From Tenrec ecaudatus (lineage: Eukaryota; Chordata; Mammalia; Afrosoricida; Tenrecidae), in NCBI RefSeq assembly GCF_050624435.1, contig NC_134537.1, forward strand, positions 9,668,584-9,732,583: a stretch of 64,000 bases of DNA, in the 5' to 3' direction. The notes beneath the pieces were generated by a model that was given only the letters and a program-made list of their open reading frames with translations, made no database searches and was not told the DNA's origin. Made by a program: the position numbers and the translations under genes. Of the stretch, positions 33,466 through 60,449 are shown piece after piece; the stretch's first letter is position 1, and every line of letters starts with the position of its first letter.

Positions 33466-34578
33466 TCCCCCCTCCCAGCTACCCACCTCCAGGTAGGGTT
33501 CTTTCTATCCACGCAGCAGCCTCCTGTATAGAAAACAGGCTTCTCTGCAGAGGCAAAGGGACAAGGGAATGACAGCCCAGTCAGGCTGACACCCTGCCCA
33601 GGATACCAATGCTCCGCGTGTTTAATCTCAGACCCTGGCGTGGGCTGTCCTTGGGAGGGGAAGGCAGTCTATGTAGGGTGTAGAAGCTCTGGCTCTGTGC
33701 ACCCAGAGAAGGCTGTGTGAGCCAGCTGGCTGGGAAGGAGGCCAAGGCCTCTGTTGGATCCCTACTGGCTCAGGCTCCTGGGTGCCCCTGGTCCTCTCAC
33801 CACAGTCAGCTGTTTCCTCTGGAAGCAGAGCTTCCCCTGGGATGGATGGGTGGGTACATGCATGGAGGGAGGGATGGTTGGTGACTGGTGGAGGTGCAGG
33901 GGAAGGAAGCACAGGCCTCTGGAAGGGTCCAGGTGAGTAGCTATCAGGGGCCTCCGTTTTCTCCTGCCACAATCCACAGGCCCCATTGGTAGCCTAGGTG
34001 AGTAGATGTCCATCCGTGGAGGGCCATTTGGTGAGATTCTGGCCACAGCTGGCCTGAGGGCAGCCGGCAATCATTGTGGGCACATAGCAACACATCTAAC
34101 TTTTCACATCTATCCCATTAGCTCCGACAGTCCTCCCGCCAGTGCTATGAAGACTCAGGGAGGGCAGGCATTGACCATTTCTAACGTGGAGACGCAGGGC
34201 TCTGGGCGGTTCAGGCCTTCATCAGAGGTGAGTAATAGACATCCAAAGTGGGTCATTCCTGCTTCCACTTAGAGCAAAATGCTTCGCCCTACCTCATGGG
34301 CGGCCACGAAAATACAGTATGGAAAGAATCCACTCCTACAAGATTTCCAGAAGCACTGAAGTAGGGGGCTCAGGAATGAAAGTGAGATGGGGAGGGACCA
34401 AAGAAAAGGCTTCAGAACTGTATGGAGGTTGAGGGGGCAGGGTGGGGCGGAGGGGTTAGCAAGGAGCAATGGTGTGGTCCTTGTAGCATGCGCAAGGTCA
34501 GCCACAGGAGGCTCTGGGGAGGTAGCCCGTGGCACCAGCTTTTCCTGAGTTTGAGTTATATCTCCCCCACTTTAGTTA
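33466..34578. other. Intergenic sequence, with a possible MIR at 34080-34240
   Basis: The stretch 'ctatgaagactcagggaggg' and 'ggagacgcagggctctgggc' suggests a decayed MIR. Otherwise nothing is recognised. Confidence 0.35.
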
Positions 34579-34735
34579 GGAGCCCATGGTGTAGAGGTTA
34601 CACATTGGGCTGCTAACTGCAGTCACCAGTTCGAAGCCACCAGGCGCCCCTAGAACTCCTGTAGAGCGAGTATGGGAAACCCACCAGCGGCAGTTTTACC
34701 CTGCCTGAGTTGGCATCGACTTCATGCGTTGTCCC
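34579..34735 (+). mobile_element. AfroSINE
   Basis: It starts 'ggagcccatggtgtagaggt' and continues 'tacacattgggctgctaact', 'cagttcgaagccaccaggcg' and 'gttggcatcgacttcatgcg'. Confidence 0.75.
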
Positions 34736-35519
34736 CCACCTCAGGCCTCTCATCTAGGGCTTTACATTGAGACTGTGGTGGGCAAGAGGGGGTGCAAATG
34801 CATCCCTTGGGTTGCTTAATAACGTATTTTGCATCAGTAATGTTCAACTTATGAGTATGATAAAAGGACTCGACATCAGAAGATAGCAGAAAGTGACCCC
34901 CCCAGGCCCCTAGAGCTAGCCCCTCCCTGCCCATCGCCTTCCCAAAGGGCCCAGGGTTATACCTATCCAGGCCTGTGTTTTCATAGCTAGACTCTAACAC
35001 CCCCTTGTTACTCTGCCCCCACCTATACACTTCAACAAAGTCCAAATGCCAGCAGCTGCACATTCTGCTCCTGGCCCATTTTGTTCAACAAGGTGTTTCA
35101 GAGATTGTATCAGGGCGCAGCTTTCTAGCGCTGCCCCCACACCCACCTCCAGCTGCCAAGTGCTCCACTAAATGGGTGTTATGTGCATGCTGAGCGTTGG
35201 GATGCACAGAGTCAAACTGCCGTCTGACCTCTTGGGATAGAGGGCCCAGATCTGGAAGCGGTACTTTAAAACAAGTGTTTGTTAACTTGTGCCATCAAGC
35301 CCCTGCTCTCAAGAGCCCAACAACCCCCACCCCCCAACTTAAAACTGTCAGAGAGCATGTGGGTGCCTCATCAGAGCCCCAGGGCCACCCCAGGTCCCTG
35401 AAACAATACCTACAAGTTTATGATACTGCAGTCATCGGAGCTCGACACACCTGCTTGGGAGGTGGATCAGTCATGCACTACAATATGGAAAGTACTTTCA
35501 CTTACTTGTTACTTACATG
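34736..35519. other. Intergenic sequence
   Basis: No gene or repeat is recognised. Confidence 0.35.
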
Positions 35520-36010
35520 CAAGTTGCAGAAAGAATTGATAGCAGATTGATTTTTGGGCCGTTCCTCTTGTGTGCTGCTAAAGCCTGGTATTCTTATGTA
35601 AGAAAGCATTATTCCCTGTTTTGGGGTTATTTCCATTTGTGGCTCATTAATTAGCATGCCTTCACAAGAGTTGTAATGATTTAAGGAATATTGTGCAATT
35701 GGTAACACCCTAATTGCTTCTAAATTTGGAGACGAAGGGGCTACATAAAGTCTGTGGGAGCCATTGAAATAAAATGATGTATTCGCAAACTTTAATTCAA
35801 GCCCCTCCATGTACAAGTGTGAGGCGGGGTGCCACTTTTTATGTAGATAATGAGGGACACTTGATGTCAGAATCGCAAATCAGTTTTATAAAAATGTCTC
35901 AGACTATTCAATGAGTTTCATTTTTTACAATGTAAATACTGCCTTAAAAAACATGAACTGGTGGCTTTTAAATTCTTACGTATGCAGTATTTTAGAGGAG
36001 AATTAACCTG
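35520..36010. promoter_or_regulatory. Candidate conserved non-coding element
   Basis: Nearly 500 bp of complex AT-rich sequence with no repeat signature, flanked by more GC-rich text. It contains homeodomain-type cores (CATTAATTAGCATGC at 35644-35658, and CCTAATTGC near 35709). The texture resembles developmental enhancers near Wnt-pathway genes. Conservation is inferred, not measured. Confidence 0.4.
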
Positions 36011-37735
36011 GACCACATTGAGAACTGTTGATTTCTATCTTTTTGCATTTTATTTCTAGTCTTAGTAAAAAAGCCATACACCTTCTACGCACCCCAATCT
36101 TCAGGGCACAGATCACGTGCCCTGTTATTGATTGCGGTTGTATTACTGGCGATTGTGTTGAAACAAGAAATCTTATGTGAATTCTGTAGATGTGTTTCCC
36201 ATCATGGGTTCCTTGGTCGAGGACCCCATGCACACATGATGCAACAGACTACTTGGACTTCCAGTCAGTACAGGGCCACATGGCAGCATGGCCCTGGGTT
36301 CTTGTCCCTGCTCTTCTTTCTAGCTGCTCCGGTAACCCTCAAGTTGGATCTCTCTCCAGGACCATGGGCCATGGTTCGTGAAGTACCCTAAGGCACAGCA
36401 CTGCGCCCTTCGGGAGAGAGAACCATTGCTCTGAAACTTGACCAGTGTTCTTCCGTCCACCGCATCCCCCGGTAATGCAGCCCCAGCCTGAGAGCTAGGC
36501 TGGCCTTCCCTAGCCTCTACTGAGGACTGCCACTCCCCCGTGTGGGAGGGGCGTGGCTCCAGGGGCACCACTGAGGATGAGGAGCAATCAAGGGGAAATC
36601 ACTTTCTCAGCAGCCCCTCCTAGGCTCACTGGCATTTAGGCGGCTGATCTGCTCTGAGCAAAGAAAGGCTGTTGCCTAACAGATGCGACGAGAGAGCACT
36701 GCACTCACTCAACTCCGCTCTGGGCTTTCTCAAGCCGACAGCACCATTCAGATTGTTTTTATTAGAGTAATCCAAACAAGACCCTCTTTCTCCCCAACCC
36801 TCGCTCCGTCAGGGGTTGAAACGGCCGGATCACAGCCGCATGTGTACAACATTTGCTCCAACACAGAAGCACTTTGCTGCAGCTCACTGGTGGTCCGACG
36901 TGCAAAGACCCATGCTGTCTTCTAACAGGCGAAATGGAGTCATGCTGGAAGGGCCTCCTGGCCAGACATGTAGGTGGCCAGTACTGTCTTTGAGCGGTGC
37001 CCTCCCGCCTCTATCACTTGTTGGAATTGGGAATGTGATCCCCCACGGCTCAGCGTTTCTCATTACAGTAACTGCACTCTTGGACAGCATCCTGTCCCCC
37101 CCCCCCCCCCGTCATGAAGCAGGGAGATGAACTCCCGACGGTAAGCGTGAGTTGCCCATGCTCAGTGCGACACACCCCTCAGTGGTGTGGCGCTGTGGTC
37201 TGCACTGCAACCGGGGATCGCTCGCTTGCAGGAACATCAACCTCGGGTGTCACGTGGGCTGTTCCCTGGCGCCCTGCCAAGCCATCGTGAAGTCCGAGGC
37301 TTCTGTTCTGTCCATCTTTCAGCGCCAGCTTCTGGTTTCCTCCCCTCCCCTCCCTCACCATGCTGCGACCCCAGGCAGGCTGACCTGCCGTGGCCCGCTG
37401 TCCACATTGCTGAGGCCCTTGTGGGGCTGGCGCACTCGTCTCACTGCAACACCACCTATGTCTCCTTTGATGTCATCGCAATTTTTAACTTTAGCTAACC
37501 TGACAGGTGTACGACGACTCACTGGGTATTAATTAGTCTGCATTTGTCACTGCTGAGAATCAAGCACCATTTAGTATTTCTTGGGAATTCTGTGAGACAC
37601 AGATCCATGTGTACGATCCATTTAAACACGGTTTCATCGTTTTACAGGAGCTCTTCGTAGATTGTGTCTCTGTTGGTTTATGTGTTCCCTTTGTGGATGA
37701 TCGTTTGAGTTTGTGATATTCTCATTTTTATAACA
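36011..37735. other. Intergenic sequence
   Basis: No gene is recognised. A C homopolymer of about 16 lies near 37097-37111, and weak AfroSINE-like text precedes and follows it (37040-37170). Confidence 0.35.
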
Positions 37736-37890
37736 GGAGCCCTGGTGGGGTAGTGCGTTCAAACCCATCAGCCCATATCAGGATGACCAAGCTTCTCCCA
37801 CTCCTGGAATGACCGACAGACACCCCAGGGCACTTCTCTAGAATCGCCAGGAGTGGGAATCACGTGGATGGCAGTCAGTTTGCTTTTTTT
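37736..37890 (+). mobile_element. AfroSINE
   Basis: It begins 'aggagccctggtggggtagt' and ends 'gggaatcacgtggatggcag'; internally shortened. Confidence 0.65.
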
Positions 37891-39159
37891 CGAAGTTGTT
37901 TCTTCATTGCCTTTTACTTTGAATTATTTTTACATCTGGCATCTACTGGGGCTGTTTCCATTTTTCCCAGATGACCGACCACCCAGCTGTTGAGCCTTTT
38001 CTGATGAGAACCTCCCTTCTCACTGCTACCTCCAAAACGTGTGGCGCTGCCCGCATCCCTCTCGTGGACATTGTCATAAAGTGTCTGCAGGCTTCTAGCT
38101 TTACAGGTAAGTCTGACACCTGGTAGTGTAAGCCTGTCACCTTCCCAAGTGGGCTGGCCTTTTATACTTCCAAACATGTTTCAGAATCCCTCTTGCTGAA
38201 TCAGATTAACTTCCACATTAAGCCTTTAAGTGGAATGTTGTATTTTGGACAAAGCTCTGATAATGTTTCGTGGTTTAAAAGAAATATCCTTAAAAAAATG
38301 CCCTGATGTTCCCTGTGTTAAAAACTTAATTAAAAAGCCTGTGTTAACCTTGCCCGCTACCCTGTACTAGAAGCACAAACTGCAACTGCCCATACCAGAT
38401 TACGTTGTAAACCAGTAAGCCATCACAAAAAGTGCTTCCCAAATGAATGAAGTCGATTTTCCACAGAAAGCTGAATTCAAGGTTATCCAACAGATGCTGT
38501 AATGTTAACTGTTTTCAAAGTTAATTATAAAAACTCTTTAAACACCTTCATTCTTAAAACCAACCACAAGTCTTAACAGGTCTACTAAGTGTGCCTAAGT
38601 GATGAATTATGCTCGTCAGGCCTACCACCAGGATAGTTTAGATATAGGGTTAAGTGCCCATTTTAACGATCAGTTCAAAGTGGAGTTAAGGGAATTCCCC
38701 CTAAGTGAGTCGTGTGTGTACAAATACGTGGTTTAACAAAATGCAAGTACTTAATTTGTTGTAAATGACACAAACCTATCTTAAAGGGGCTTTGCGTGGG
38801 GGTTAGTTATGCCTATTTGGCGACATTTTATTTCTATGTTGCCCAGAGCCTAGTACCCAAATACCTTTGAGCTGAGGTGACCTTTGGTCACTTGAGCCAA
38901 ATAATGGCCTTCGAGAGCAGGCCCAGGGAACCACTGCTGAGTCACTGATGACTAATGGAGACCCTCAAGGAGCTTGAGGTCTCCTCACACAAACCCGAAT
39001 CCATCACCAGGGTCAAGTCCCGCACATGTACGGGGGCACCTGTCACCTAAGGCAAATAACTGTCTGGAAGGGTGAGACCACCTCATCATTTTCCTCAAGA
39101 TGAACTTGGAGAGAGTAAACTTGACACCCTCCCAAACTGACAACGCAAAAAGTGACACA
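37891..39159. other. Repeat-free downstream flank of CTNNB1
   Basis: From about 38190 to the CTNNB1 poly(A) site no repeat is recognisable, unusual for this window. It may contain downstream regulatory or termination sequence; no ORF is convincing. Confidence 0.4.
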
Positions 39160-39176
39160 ATCGAATGAATGAAAAG

Positions 39177-39182
39177 TTTAAT
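39177..39182 (-). terminator. CTNNB1: CTNNB1 distal poly(A) signal ATTAAA
   Basis: The ATTAAA variant on the minus strand, followed by a T-rich tail, corresponds to the annotated 3' end of human CTNNB1 as remembered. Cleavage is expected about 15-20 nt further, near 39160. Confidence 0.7.
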
Positions 39183-39443
39183 TCTGAACCATTGTCATCA
39201 CCGCATTGTCTCTGGAAGAATTGTATCACAGCAGGGTACAACAACTTTGGGATAAAAGGCGACGGTCCAAACCAAGGTTCCAAATAACACCTCTGACTCC
39301 TACCCATACATATCCCAAATAAAGTTTTTGATCAAAAACATGAAATAGATCCACCTGCTTATTTTAAGCATATTAAAAAGGAAACTAATTGGACCATTTC
39401 TATGTGTCTATTTTATACAAAAAAAGGCTACACAATGTTACAC

Positions 39444-39449
39444 TTTATT
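39444..39449 (-). terminator. CTNNB1: CTNNB1 proximal poly(A) signal AATAAA
   Basis: A canonical AATAAA on the minus strand sits in a context (GGAATAAAGTGTAAC) like that of the human 3'UTR. It would give a transcript about 270 nt shorter than the distal signal. Confidence 0.7.
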
Positions 39450-40242
39450 CCGATTACAATTAGTGATTATGAATTAGTGTTCTACACCATTAATCAATTC
39501 TTAAAAATTAGAAATTGCTGTAGCAGTATTCACTATAACTTAACACTACAAGAGACTTAAAAAACTAACAGTTACTGCAAAAAAATTTAAAAAGGGAAAT
39601 TAAAAAGCTACTTCAAAGCAAGCAAAGTCAGTACCATTACAGATAGTTAAAAAAAAGAAATTCTCCGTTTTTTTTTTTTTAACAAGCAAGGCTAGGGTTT
39701 GATCAATTCCATCCTGTGATCCATTCGTGTGCATTCTTCACTTCTTGAGTCACTCCCCAATCCACTTGTACTGTTACTCCTCGACCAAAAGGGACCAGAA
39801 CAGAGAGTTTACTTCGACGGTTCCCATAGGAAACTCCGCTTGTTAGTGTGTCAGGCACTTTCTGAGATACCAGCCCCCCCTCGAGCCCTCTCAGCAACTC
39901 TACAGGCCAATCACAATGCAAGTGCAGACAATACCGCTGTACAGAGAGAAAGGCTGCTATTAATGTTTGAAACAGCGAATGTTACTCGTTTGAGTATTAA
40001 GTTGAAAAAGCTGTGGCAAAAAACATTAAAGTTAATAGCTCTCACACATGACCATTTTTTTAACAACAAGAAATCTGAGAACAATCCAATGTTCCAAGAC
40101 ATCTCTCGTCAAAGCACATTATCTGTTTGTGGAAGATTTACAAATAGGCCTAAACCACTCCTACCCTACCAGCCAAGTCTTTTCTCAAGTTCTGTAGGCA
40201 GAGTAAAAGTATTTTACCCAAACTGGCTTTTTAACTTCTTAC

Positions 40243-54907
<14,665 letters not shown>

Positions 54908-54920
<13 letters not shown>

Positions 54921-54968
54921 TGTCCACGCAGGGTTTTCAAGATTGCTGTGCAGGCGGCGTCAGAGACC
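54908..54968 (-). CDS. CTNNB1: CTNNB1 exon 2 (5'UTR end, start codon, residues 1-4)
   Basis: This 61-nt exon carries 48 nt of 5'UTR (54921-54968) and 13 coding nt (54908-54920). The acceptor is preceded by a run of T on the minus strand. The start codon is at 54918-54920, with A at -3 and G at +4, a strong Kozak context. It encodes M-A-T-Q and one base of codon 5, and the donor reads GTTTGTG. The length equals that of human exon 2. The upstream non-coding exon 1 is not visible within the remaining 9 kb, which fits the long first intron of the human gene. Confidence 0.95.
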
Positions 54969-55697
54969 CTAAAAAAAAAAAGTTAAAATCAAAAGCCATT
55001 AGGATTTACCCTTCTGAGTACTGAAATCAAACCAAGCTTCTGGGATGGTGGGCTAAATGCACACACACGAAGACTTCTCTTTTACTCTGGGACAGACAGG
55101 CTCAAACACAGACCTCAAGGTCTGCATCAGACACGGAATCGACAGTTCCGTTATTACTGAGCTTCTGCTTCTAACAAGTATCTCTTTAGGTGAATTATAA
55201 ATTGCAAATATTAGGAATCTTGAAAAGCATCCTCACTAAAGGCAAGCATCATTACTAAAGGCAATGAAAACGTGTAAGAGCTTTAATGATAAAAGCAAGA
55301 AAAGCTGGAGAACGGGCCATGTACCACCAACTCCTTAGTTCCTTTAAAAGCCCTCCTTTTAAAACTTTATCACTGTGAATTCAGATTCCCGTTGGATAAG
55401 AGATCCACCGAAACTTAAAAATCGATCATTATTTTTATTAAAGGGGTCAGCTGCTTTCTTTTCTGATATAGTATCATACAATACAATCCCACCACCCAAC
55501 TCCTTGTATTATATAATGGACATGATGGGTGTTTGGGCCAGAGCAATGCAGTTTAGATTTTTAACAAGTTTGCAAAACTCCCCTGCACTCTTCTAACCAT
55601 GAAGAGTTGGAAACCTAAGGAAAACACACCAACTACACCAAGCAAAACCGAGGAGGAGGGTAGGATGCTTACAACTCACGAAGGACTAAGTAATCGA
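54969..55697. other. CTNNB1: CTNNB1 intron 1, exon 2 side
   Basis: It begins with an A run that forms the acceptor's pyrimidine tract on the minus strand; otherwise nothing is recognised. Confidence 0.45.
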
Positions 55698-55925
55698 AAG
55701 GTCCCCTGTGGCGCACCGTTTAAGTGCTCAGCTACCCCAAAATGGTCAGTGGTTTCAAATCCACTGGCACTCAGTAGGACAAAGAAGTGGCCATCTGATT
55801 TCAGCAAGACTCAAAACCAAGAACAAAACACCAAACTCACTGCCTACAGCCTTGGACATCTTATGGGACAGCAATTCTACTCTTCCTACAGGATCACTAT
55901 GCAGCAGCAGAGTTGACGCAAAAGC
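55698..55925 (+). mobile_element. AfroSINE in CTNNB1 intron 1
   Basis: 'aggtcccctgtggcgcaccg', 'cagtggtttcaaatccactg', 'gggacagcaattctactctt' and 'cagcagagttgacgcaaaag' keep the order; it contains extra internal sequence. Confidence 0.6.
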
Positions 55926-56816
55926 CTTGACAAATATTCCAACATCCAGTGATCACTAATTAGACTACATAAGACTCCGCATATACTTCTAGCTTTACCT
56001 AAGACAGAAGGTGTGCTGGCGGATGGAGAACTTCTCACACTATCTCATGTCTACTTTAATTAGGTGGTGCATGCCATCTTTCGTAATTTTCTATTTTGCT
56101 TTTTTAAACCATCCTAATATTTGAGACTTACATCTCTTCCAATTATAACAGTTGATTGTCTTCCCGTTACATACAAAATACAGATGTTTAATAAAAAATA
56201 CTTTATTTCTGTAAGCCACCAAATGACATTTTGATTATCCGGTGTTATGTTACACTAAATGTTATGCTTTCTTAATATAAAGATGAAAAATTCAATTCCT
56301 TGTTATAGACCCTTATAAGAGATTTTCTAAGGATATTTTTATCAACTATTCTGTATCATAAGTTTATATAATCATTTAATCCTATCTCCCATCCTTGGAT
56401 AGTATGCCCTTCCCATTTTGTTTGCTATACAATGTTAAAATACACAGGAAAAAAAAAATTCTTCTTCCACTACCCTTCTCACTTAAGATTAAGTCTTTTA
56501 GAAATAGAATCTCTGGGTTAAAGGGTAAAATTAAAAAAACACCTGTAACAGTATAATTTACATAATTTTCAGAAAAGTGGGCATTAGCATTAAATGTCAT
56601 CTCGAACAACTTTTAATAGGTATGTCATTCCTTAAACATTTATACTTGGATTACCACAACCCTCTATCTGTAAATCTCTCTAAATTCTAAAATCAAGTGC
56701 TTTTTTCTCCCTACATAAGTAGATTTTTTGTGTACTTGTTTTGCATTTATGTGATGCACTAATCTTAAAATCCTTAAATAATCACCAATAAAAGTACATG
56801 TAAGCCAATTTTGCTA
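55926..56816. other. CTNNB1: AT-rich CTNNB1 intron 1 sequence
   Basis: No repeat or gene is recognised. Confidence 0.4.
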
Positions 56817-56824
56817 CCTTGGAA

Positions 56825-57007
56825 CAGCAGTTCTCAACCTGTGGGACACAACCCCTTTGGGGGAGGTCAAATGACTCTTTCACAGGGGTTGCCTGATTCA
56901 TAACAGTAGCAAAAGGATGGTTATGAAGTATGAATGAATACAATTTTACGGTTGGGGGGGTGTCCATCACAACATAAGGAACTGTATTAAAGGGTCGAGA
57001 ACCACTG
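56825..57007. mobile_element. SPIN hAT non-autonomous transposon
   Basis: The 183-bp element starts CAGCAGTTCTCAACCTGTGG and ends GGGTCGAGAACCACTG, matching SPIN terminal inverted repeats. The interior follows SPIN text ('cctttgggggaggtcaaatg', 'actctttcacaggggttgcc', 'ataacagtagcaaaaggatg', 'aactgtattaaagggtcg'). It is flanked by CCTTGGAA (56817-56824) and CCTTAGAA (57008-57015), an 8-bp hAT duplication with one mismatch. SPIN elements entered several tetrapod lineages, including tenrecs, by horizontal transfer. Confidence 0.92.
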
Positions 57008-57423
57008 CCTTAGAAGATGACTTTACTTTAAATAATTGTAATATCCTTTACATTGATGATGTGTTATAGTAATAAAAACTGTCATACATGGTCTATAGTA
57101 TGTACCTTTTAGGGAAAAATGTTTTGAAACAATCATTTGATGTCTAAATAGAATTAAACAAAAACACACCCTTTCTCTAGCTTATGGTAACATAAGCCAT
57201 CTAAATAATAAGTATATACAAGATGGCTTACAAACAGCGCACTTCAGTTTTTAAAAAAATATGTCACATATTGTTTATGTAGTCAAAATATACAAAGCAT
57301 ACATACTAGCTTCAGGGGGCGGGCGTAATGGAAAATAATATAAAGTGAATTCTTCTGCAGTTTACTTAACAACAACAAAAATACAGCAAAATCAACATCT
57401 GGTCACCTCAGCAGGAGGTTCTT

Positions 57424-57585
57424 GGAGCCCTGGCGGGGGTGCAGTGCTCCAGCTTGAAACCAGCGATGGGGAGATGGGTGGAAAAGGGCTTTCTAATCCC
57501 ATAAAAAGTACAGCTTTGGAAACCCACAGGGCTCGCTCTACTCTGTTCAAAGGTTCTTATGAATCAGATGACTTGATGGTAGTTA
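57424..57585 (+). mobile_element. AfroSINE in CTNNB1 intron 1
   Basis: 'ggagccctggcgggggtgca', 'gctttctaatcccataaaaa', 'tggaaacccacagggctcgc' and 'cagatgacttgatggtagtt' in order. Confidence 0.65.
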
Positions 57586-57834
57586 AGTCTGATAGACTTC
57601 ATTAGAAAAACATAAGATAAGTATATGTCAGTATTTTATATAAAATCATTTAAACCCCACACATTAACTTGAAAATACTAGAGATCATCTCTGTATTTTA
57701 TTCTTTTAAAAACACTTACAATGAAATAACAGGAAAAGTTTTTATTATTAACCTTAACTTGCAAACATCTCAAATGAGGATAAACGCCTTCCATGTCTCT
57801 CTAAACACAGGCACAGGGTTTGTGTGGAATGAGC

Positions 57835-58009
57835 AGGCGTGGTTCAGGTAGGAGGTCTGGATGTGATTCCTGGCTAATAATGCAGCTACTACCTGTCAGT
57901 GTGTTGCTATGATGATCACATGAGCTGAATAGGTTTCAGCAGTTTCCAAAGTGACAGACTAGGGGGTAAGGCCTAGTGGGCGACTTCTGAAAACCAGCCA
58001 GGGAAGTCT
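57835..58009 (+). mobile_element. Possible RTE-type LINE 5'-side fragment
   Basis: 'ctgaataggtttcagcagtt' and 'gggcgacttctgaaaaccag' resemble RTE internal text; weak. Confidence 0.4.
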
Positions 58010-59370
58010 TAGGCATGACAGTGGTCCTATCCTCCTGGGCATGAAGTACCATGAGTTGGAGACTGAAGAACAGCAGCTAACAAGAAGTCTATTCTAAGGC
58101 GGGATAAACAATCTGGAGGGCAAAACAGGACCAACGGTTTAGAGGGGACATGGGAGAGGATGAGGTGGAAGAAAGGAAGTGGGTGTTAACCCCAGGGACA
58201 AGGGTACAAGTGGGTCAAAATCAGTAGTGTAAGAGGCCTGGTAGGGCTTGAGCAAGGGTAATGTAACCTATAAGAATTACTAAAACCCAAATGAAGGCTG
58301 AGCATGACAGGGGGACAAGAGGAAAGTCAAAGGACATAGCAGAAGAACGAGGAGGCAAAGGGCACTTAGAGGTCTAAATACAGGCATGCACATTATTTAT
58401 ATATGAGGATGGGGAAATAGATCTATGTGAACATTGGGGCCTCCACTCATGTGCTCCCTCAATGCAAGAACACTTGGTTCTATTAAACTGGCATTCAATG
58501 ATGCTCACCCAACTTCCCTACACGATCGCTGTAGACAAATGGGCGCAAAGCAAATGTGGTGAAGAAAGCTGATGGTGGCCGGCGATCAAAAGATGTAGCG
58601 TCTGGGATCTTAAAGGCAAACAAATGGCCATCTAGCTAAAGAGCAACAAACCCCACTTGGAAGAAGCACACCAACCTGTGTGATCACGAGTTATCGATAG
58701 GATCAAGTATCAGGCGCCAAAGAACAAAAATTCATGTCACTGTGAATGAGGGGCAGTGCAGAGTAGGGACCCAAAACCCATCTGTAGGCAGCTGGACAGC
58801 CCTTACAGAACGGTTGGTTGCAGGGAGGAGACAAGCCAGTCAGGGTGCAGTGCACCAATGATGAAACATACAACTTTCCTCTAGTCCTTTAATGCTTCTT
58901 CCCCACCACTATAATGATCCCAATTCTACCTTTCAAATCTGGCTAGACCAGAGGATGTACACTGGTACAGAGAGGAACTGAAAACACAGGATATCCAGGA
59001 CAGATGACCCCTTCAAGACGAGTGGTGATACCGGGAGGGTGGAGGGAAGGTGGGGTTAAAAGGGGGAAACGATTCTAAGGGTCTACATATAACCCCCTCC
59101 CCTAGGAGACGGACAACAGAAAAGTGGATGAAGGGAGACATCGGATAGTGTAAGACATGACAAAATAACAATTTATAAATTATCAAGGGTTCACGAGGTG
59201 GAGGGAGACGGGAGAGGAAAAATGAGATGCTAATACCAAGAGCTCAAGTAGAAAACAAATGTTTTGAGAATGAGGATGGCAACAAATGTGCAAATGTGCC
59301 TGATACAATGGATGTACATATGGATCATAATAAAGAGTTGTACAAGCCCCCAATAAAATGTATTTGTTAA
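58010..59370 (+). mobile_element. Poly(A)-type LINE 3' segment (~1.36 kb, longest copy)
   Basis: It shares with the copies at 9174 and 61079 the blocks 'gatgatgctcacc'-like text, 'gaagaagcacaccaacctgt', 'cagctggacagcccttacag', 'ggatgtacactggtacagag', 'ggacaacagaaaagtggatg' and the end 'caagcccccaataaaatg'. It is the longest copy here, and none of it is coding. Confidence 0.65.
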
Positions 59371-60449
59371 ATAACTGAATAAAGATAATGGATTATAAAA
59401 CAAAAATAAAAAAAACAACAAAAACTAAAAAACACAAGTAACAAGATTTCATTCATAGCCATAAAGCAAACAAGAAGAACCCACACTTTTGAGGTACATA
59501 TAAGGTAAGAGTTGTGTGTCGTCCAGATTAGAAAATTTTTCTATTATAAAGATCTGTCAGTTCCTCCCAATTTGCTTATCAATTCCATGGCTTTCCAATA
59601 AATTTAAAAAATTTGTTTAGGATTGAAAAACATGGCTTAAAAATTCTGATATACCTATGAGCAGGAATCAGTCCCACCAAACACTACAATATTTAAGAGC
59701 TATATCAATTACAAAGTGTTGTGTTACTGGGACAGGAACAGATGAAAGACTGTAGGACATCAGAATACCCATAACTCTTGTAATATAGCAATTTGATGTT
59801 TCAATTAGTAATGAGAAATTTATATTATTTCATATAGAGTATTAGGAAAAACATTCTGTTTGTCGTCTTGGCTTATTATTTTATAAACTGGCTTTTCATT
59901 TGAAAAAGTATTGTTTTCACAATAGGCAGGCCTAGAAAGTGAACAATGGGATGCAGGCACTTCCCAGATCAACCATATAAGATCAACAGGGCAGCATTTT
60001 CCCAGAGGAAACTCAAAACGCAGGGACAGCAACATTAAACACAGGGAGGCAGTGGAGAGTGCTGTTACACTGTGGGAATTGCAGTCAATGTCACAAATCA
60101 AAATGTGTATGAATTATTGAATGGAAAACCAATTCACTAGGTAAACTCCTACCCAAATCCCCTCCAAAACATGAATAAAACGAACACCATTTGTATGCTT
60201 CACTCATTATTATCAAATCCACATGGATCAAGTATTTAGTGTTTTAAAAAATACAAGATAATATGAGTTGTATATAGAAATAAAACTGTAGTAAGCAATC
60301 CAAAATAAACATGACCTGAGATCCTAAAATAAGACTAATAACTGTGTGTATATAAACATTTTAAAATTTGAGACAAACTCACCCACCCCCATATATAGTC
60401 ATTTAAAAAATGGCATACTAGATACAACACCTATGGAACATGCTAAATG
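59371..60449. other. CTNNB1: CTNNB1 intron 1 sequence
   Basis: AT-rich; no repeat or exon is recognised. Confidence 0.4.
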
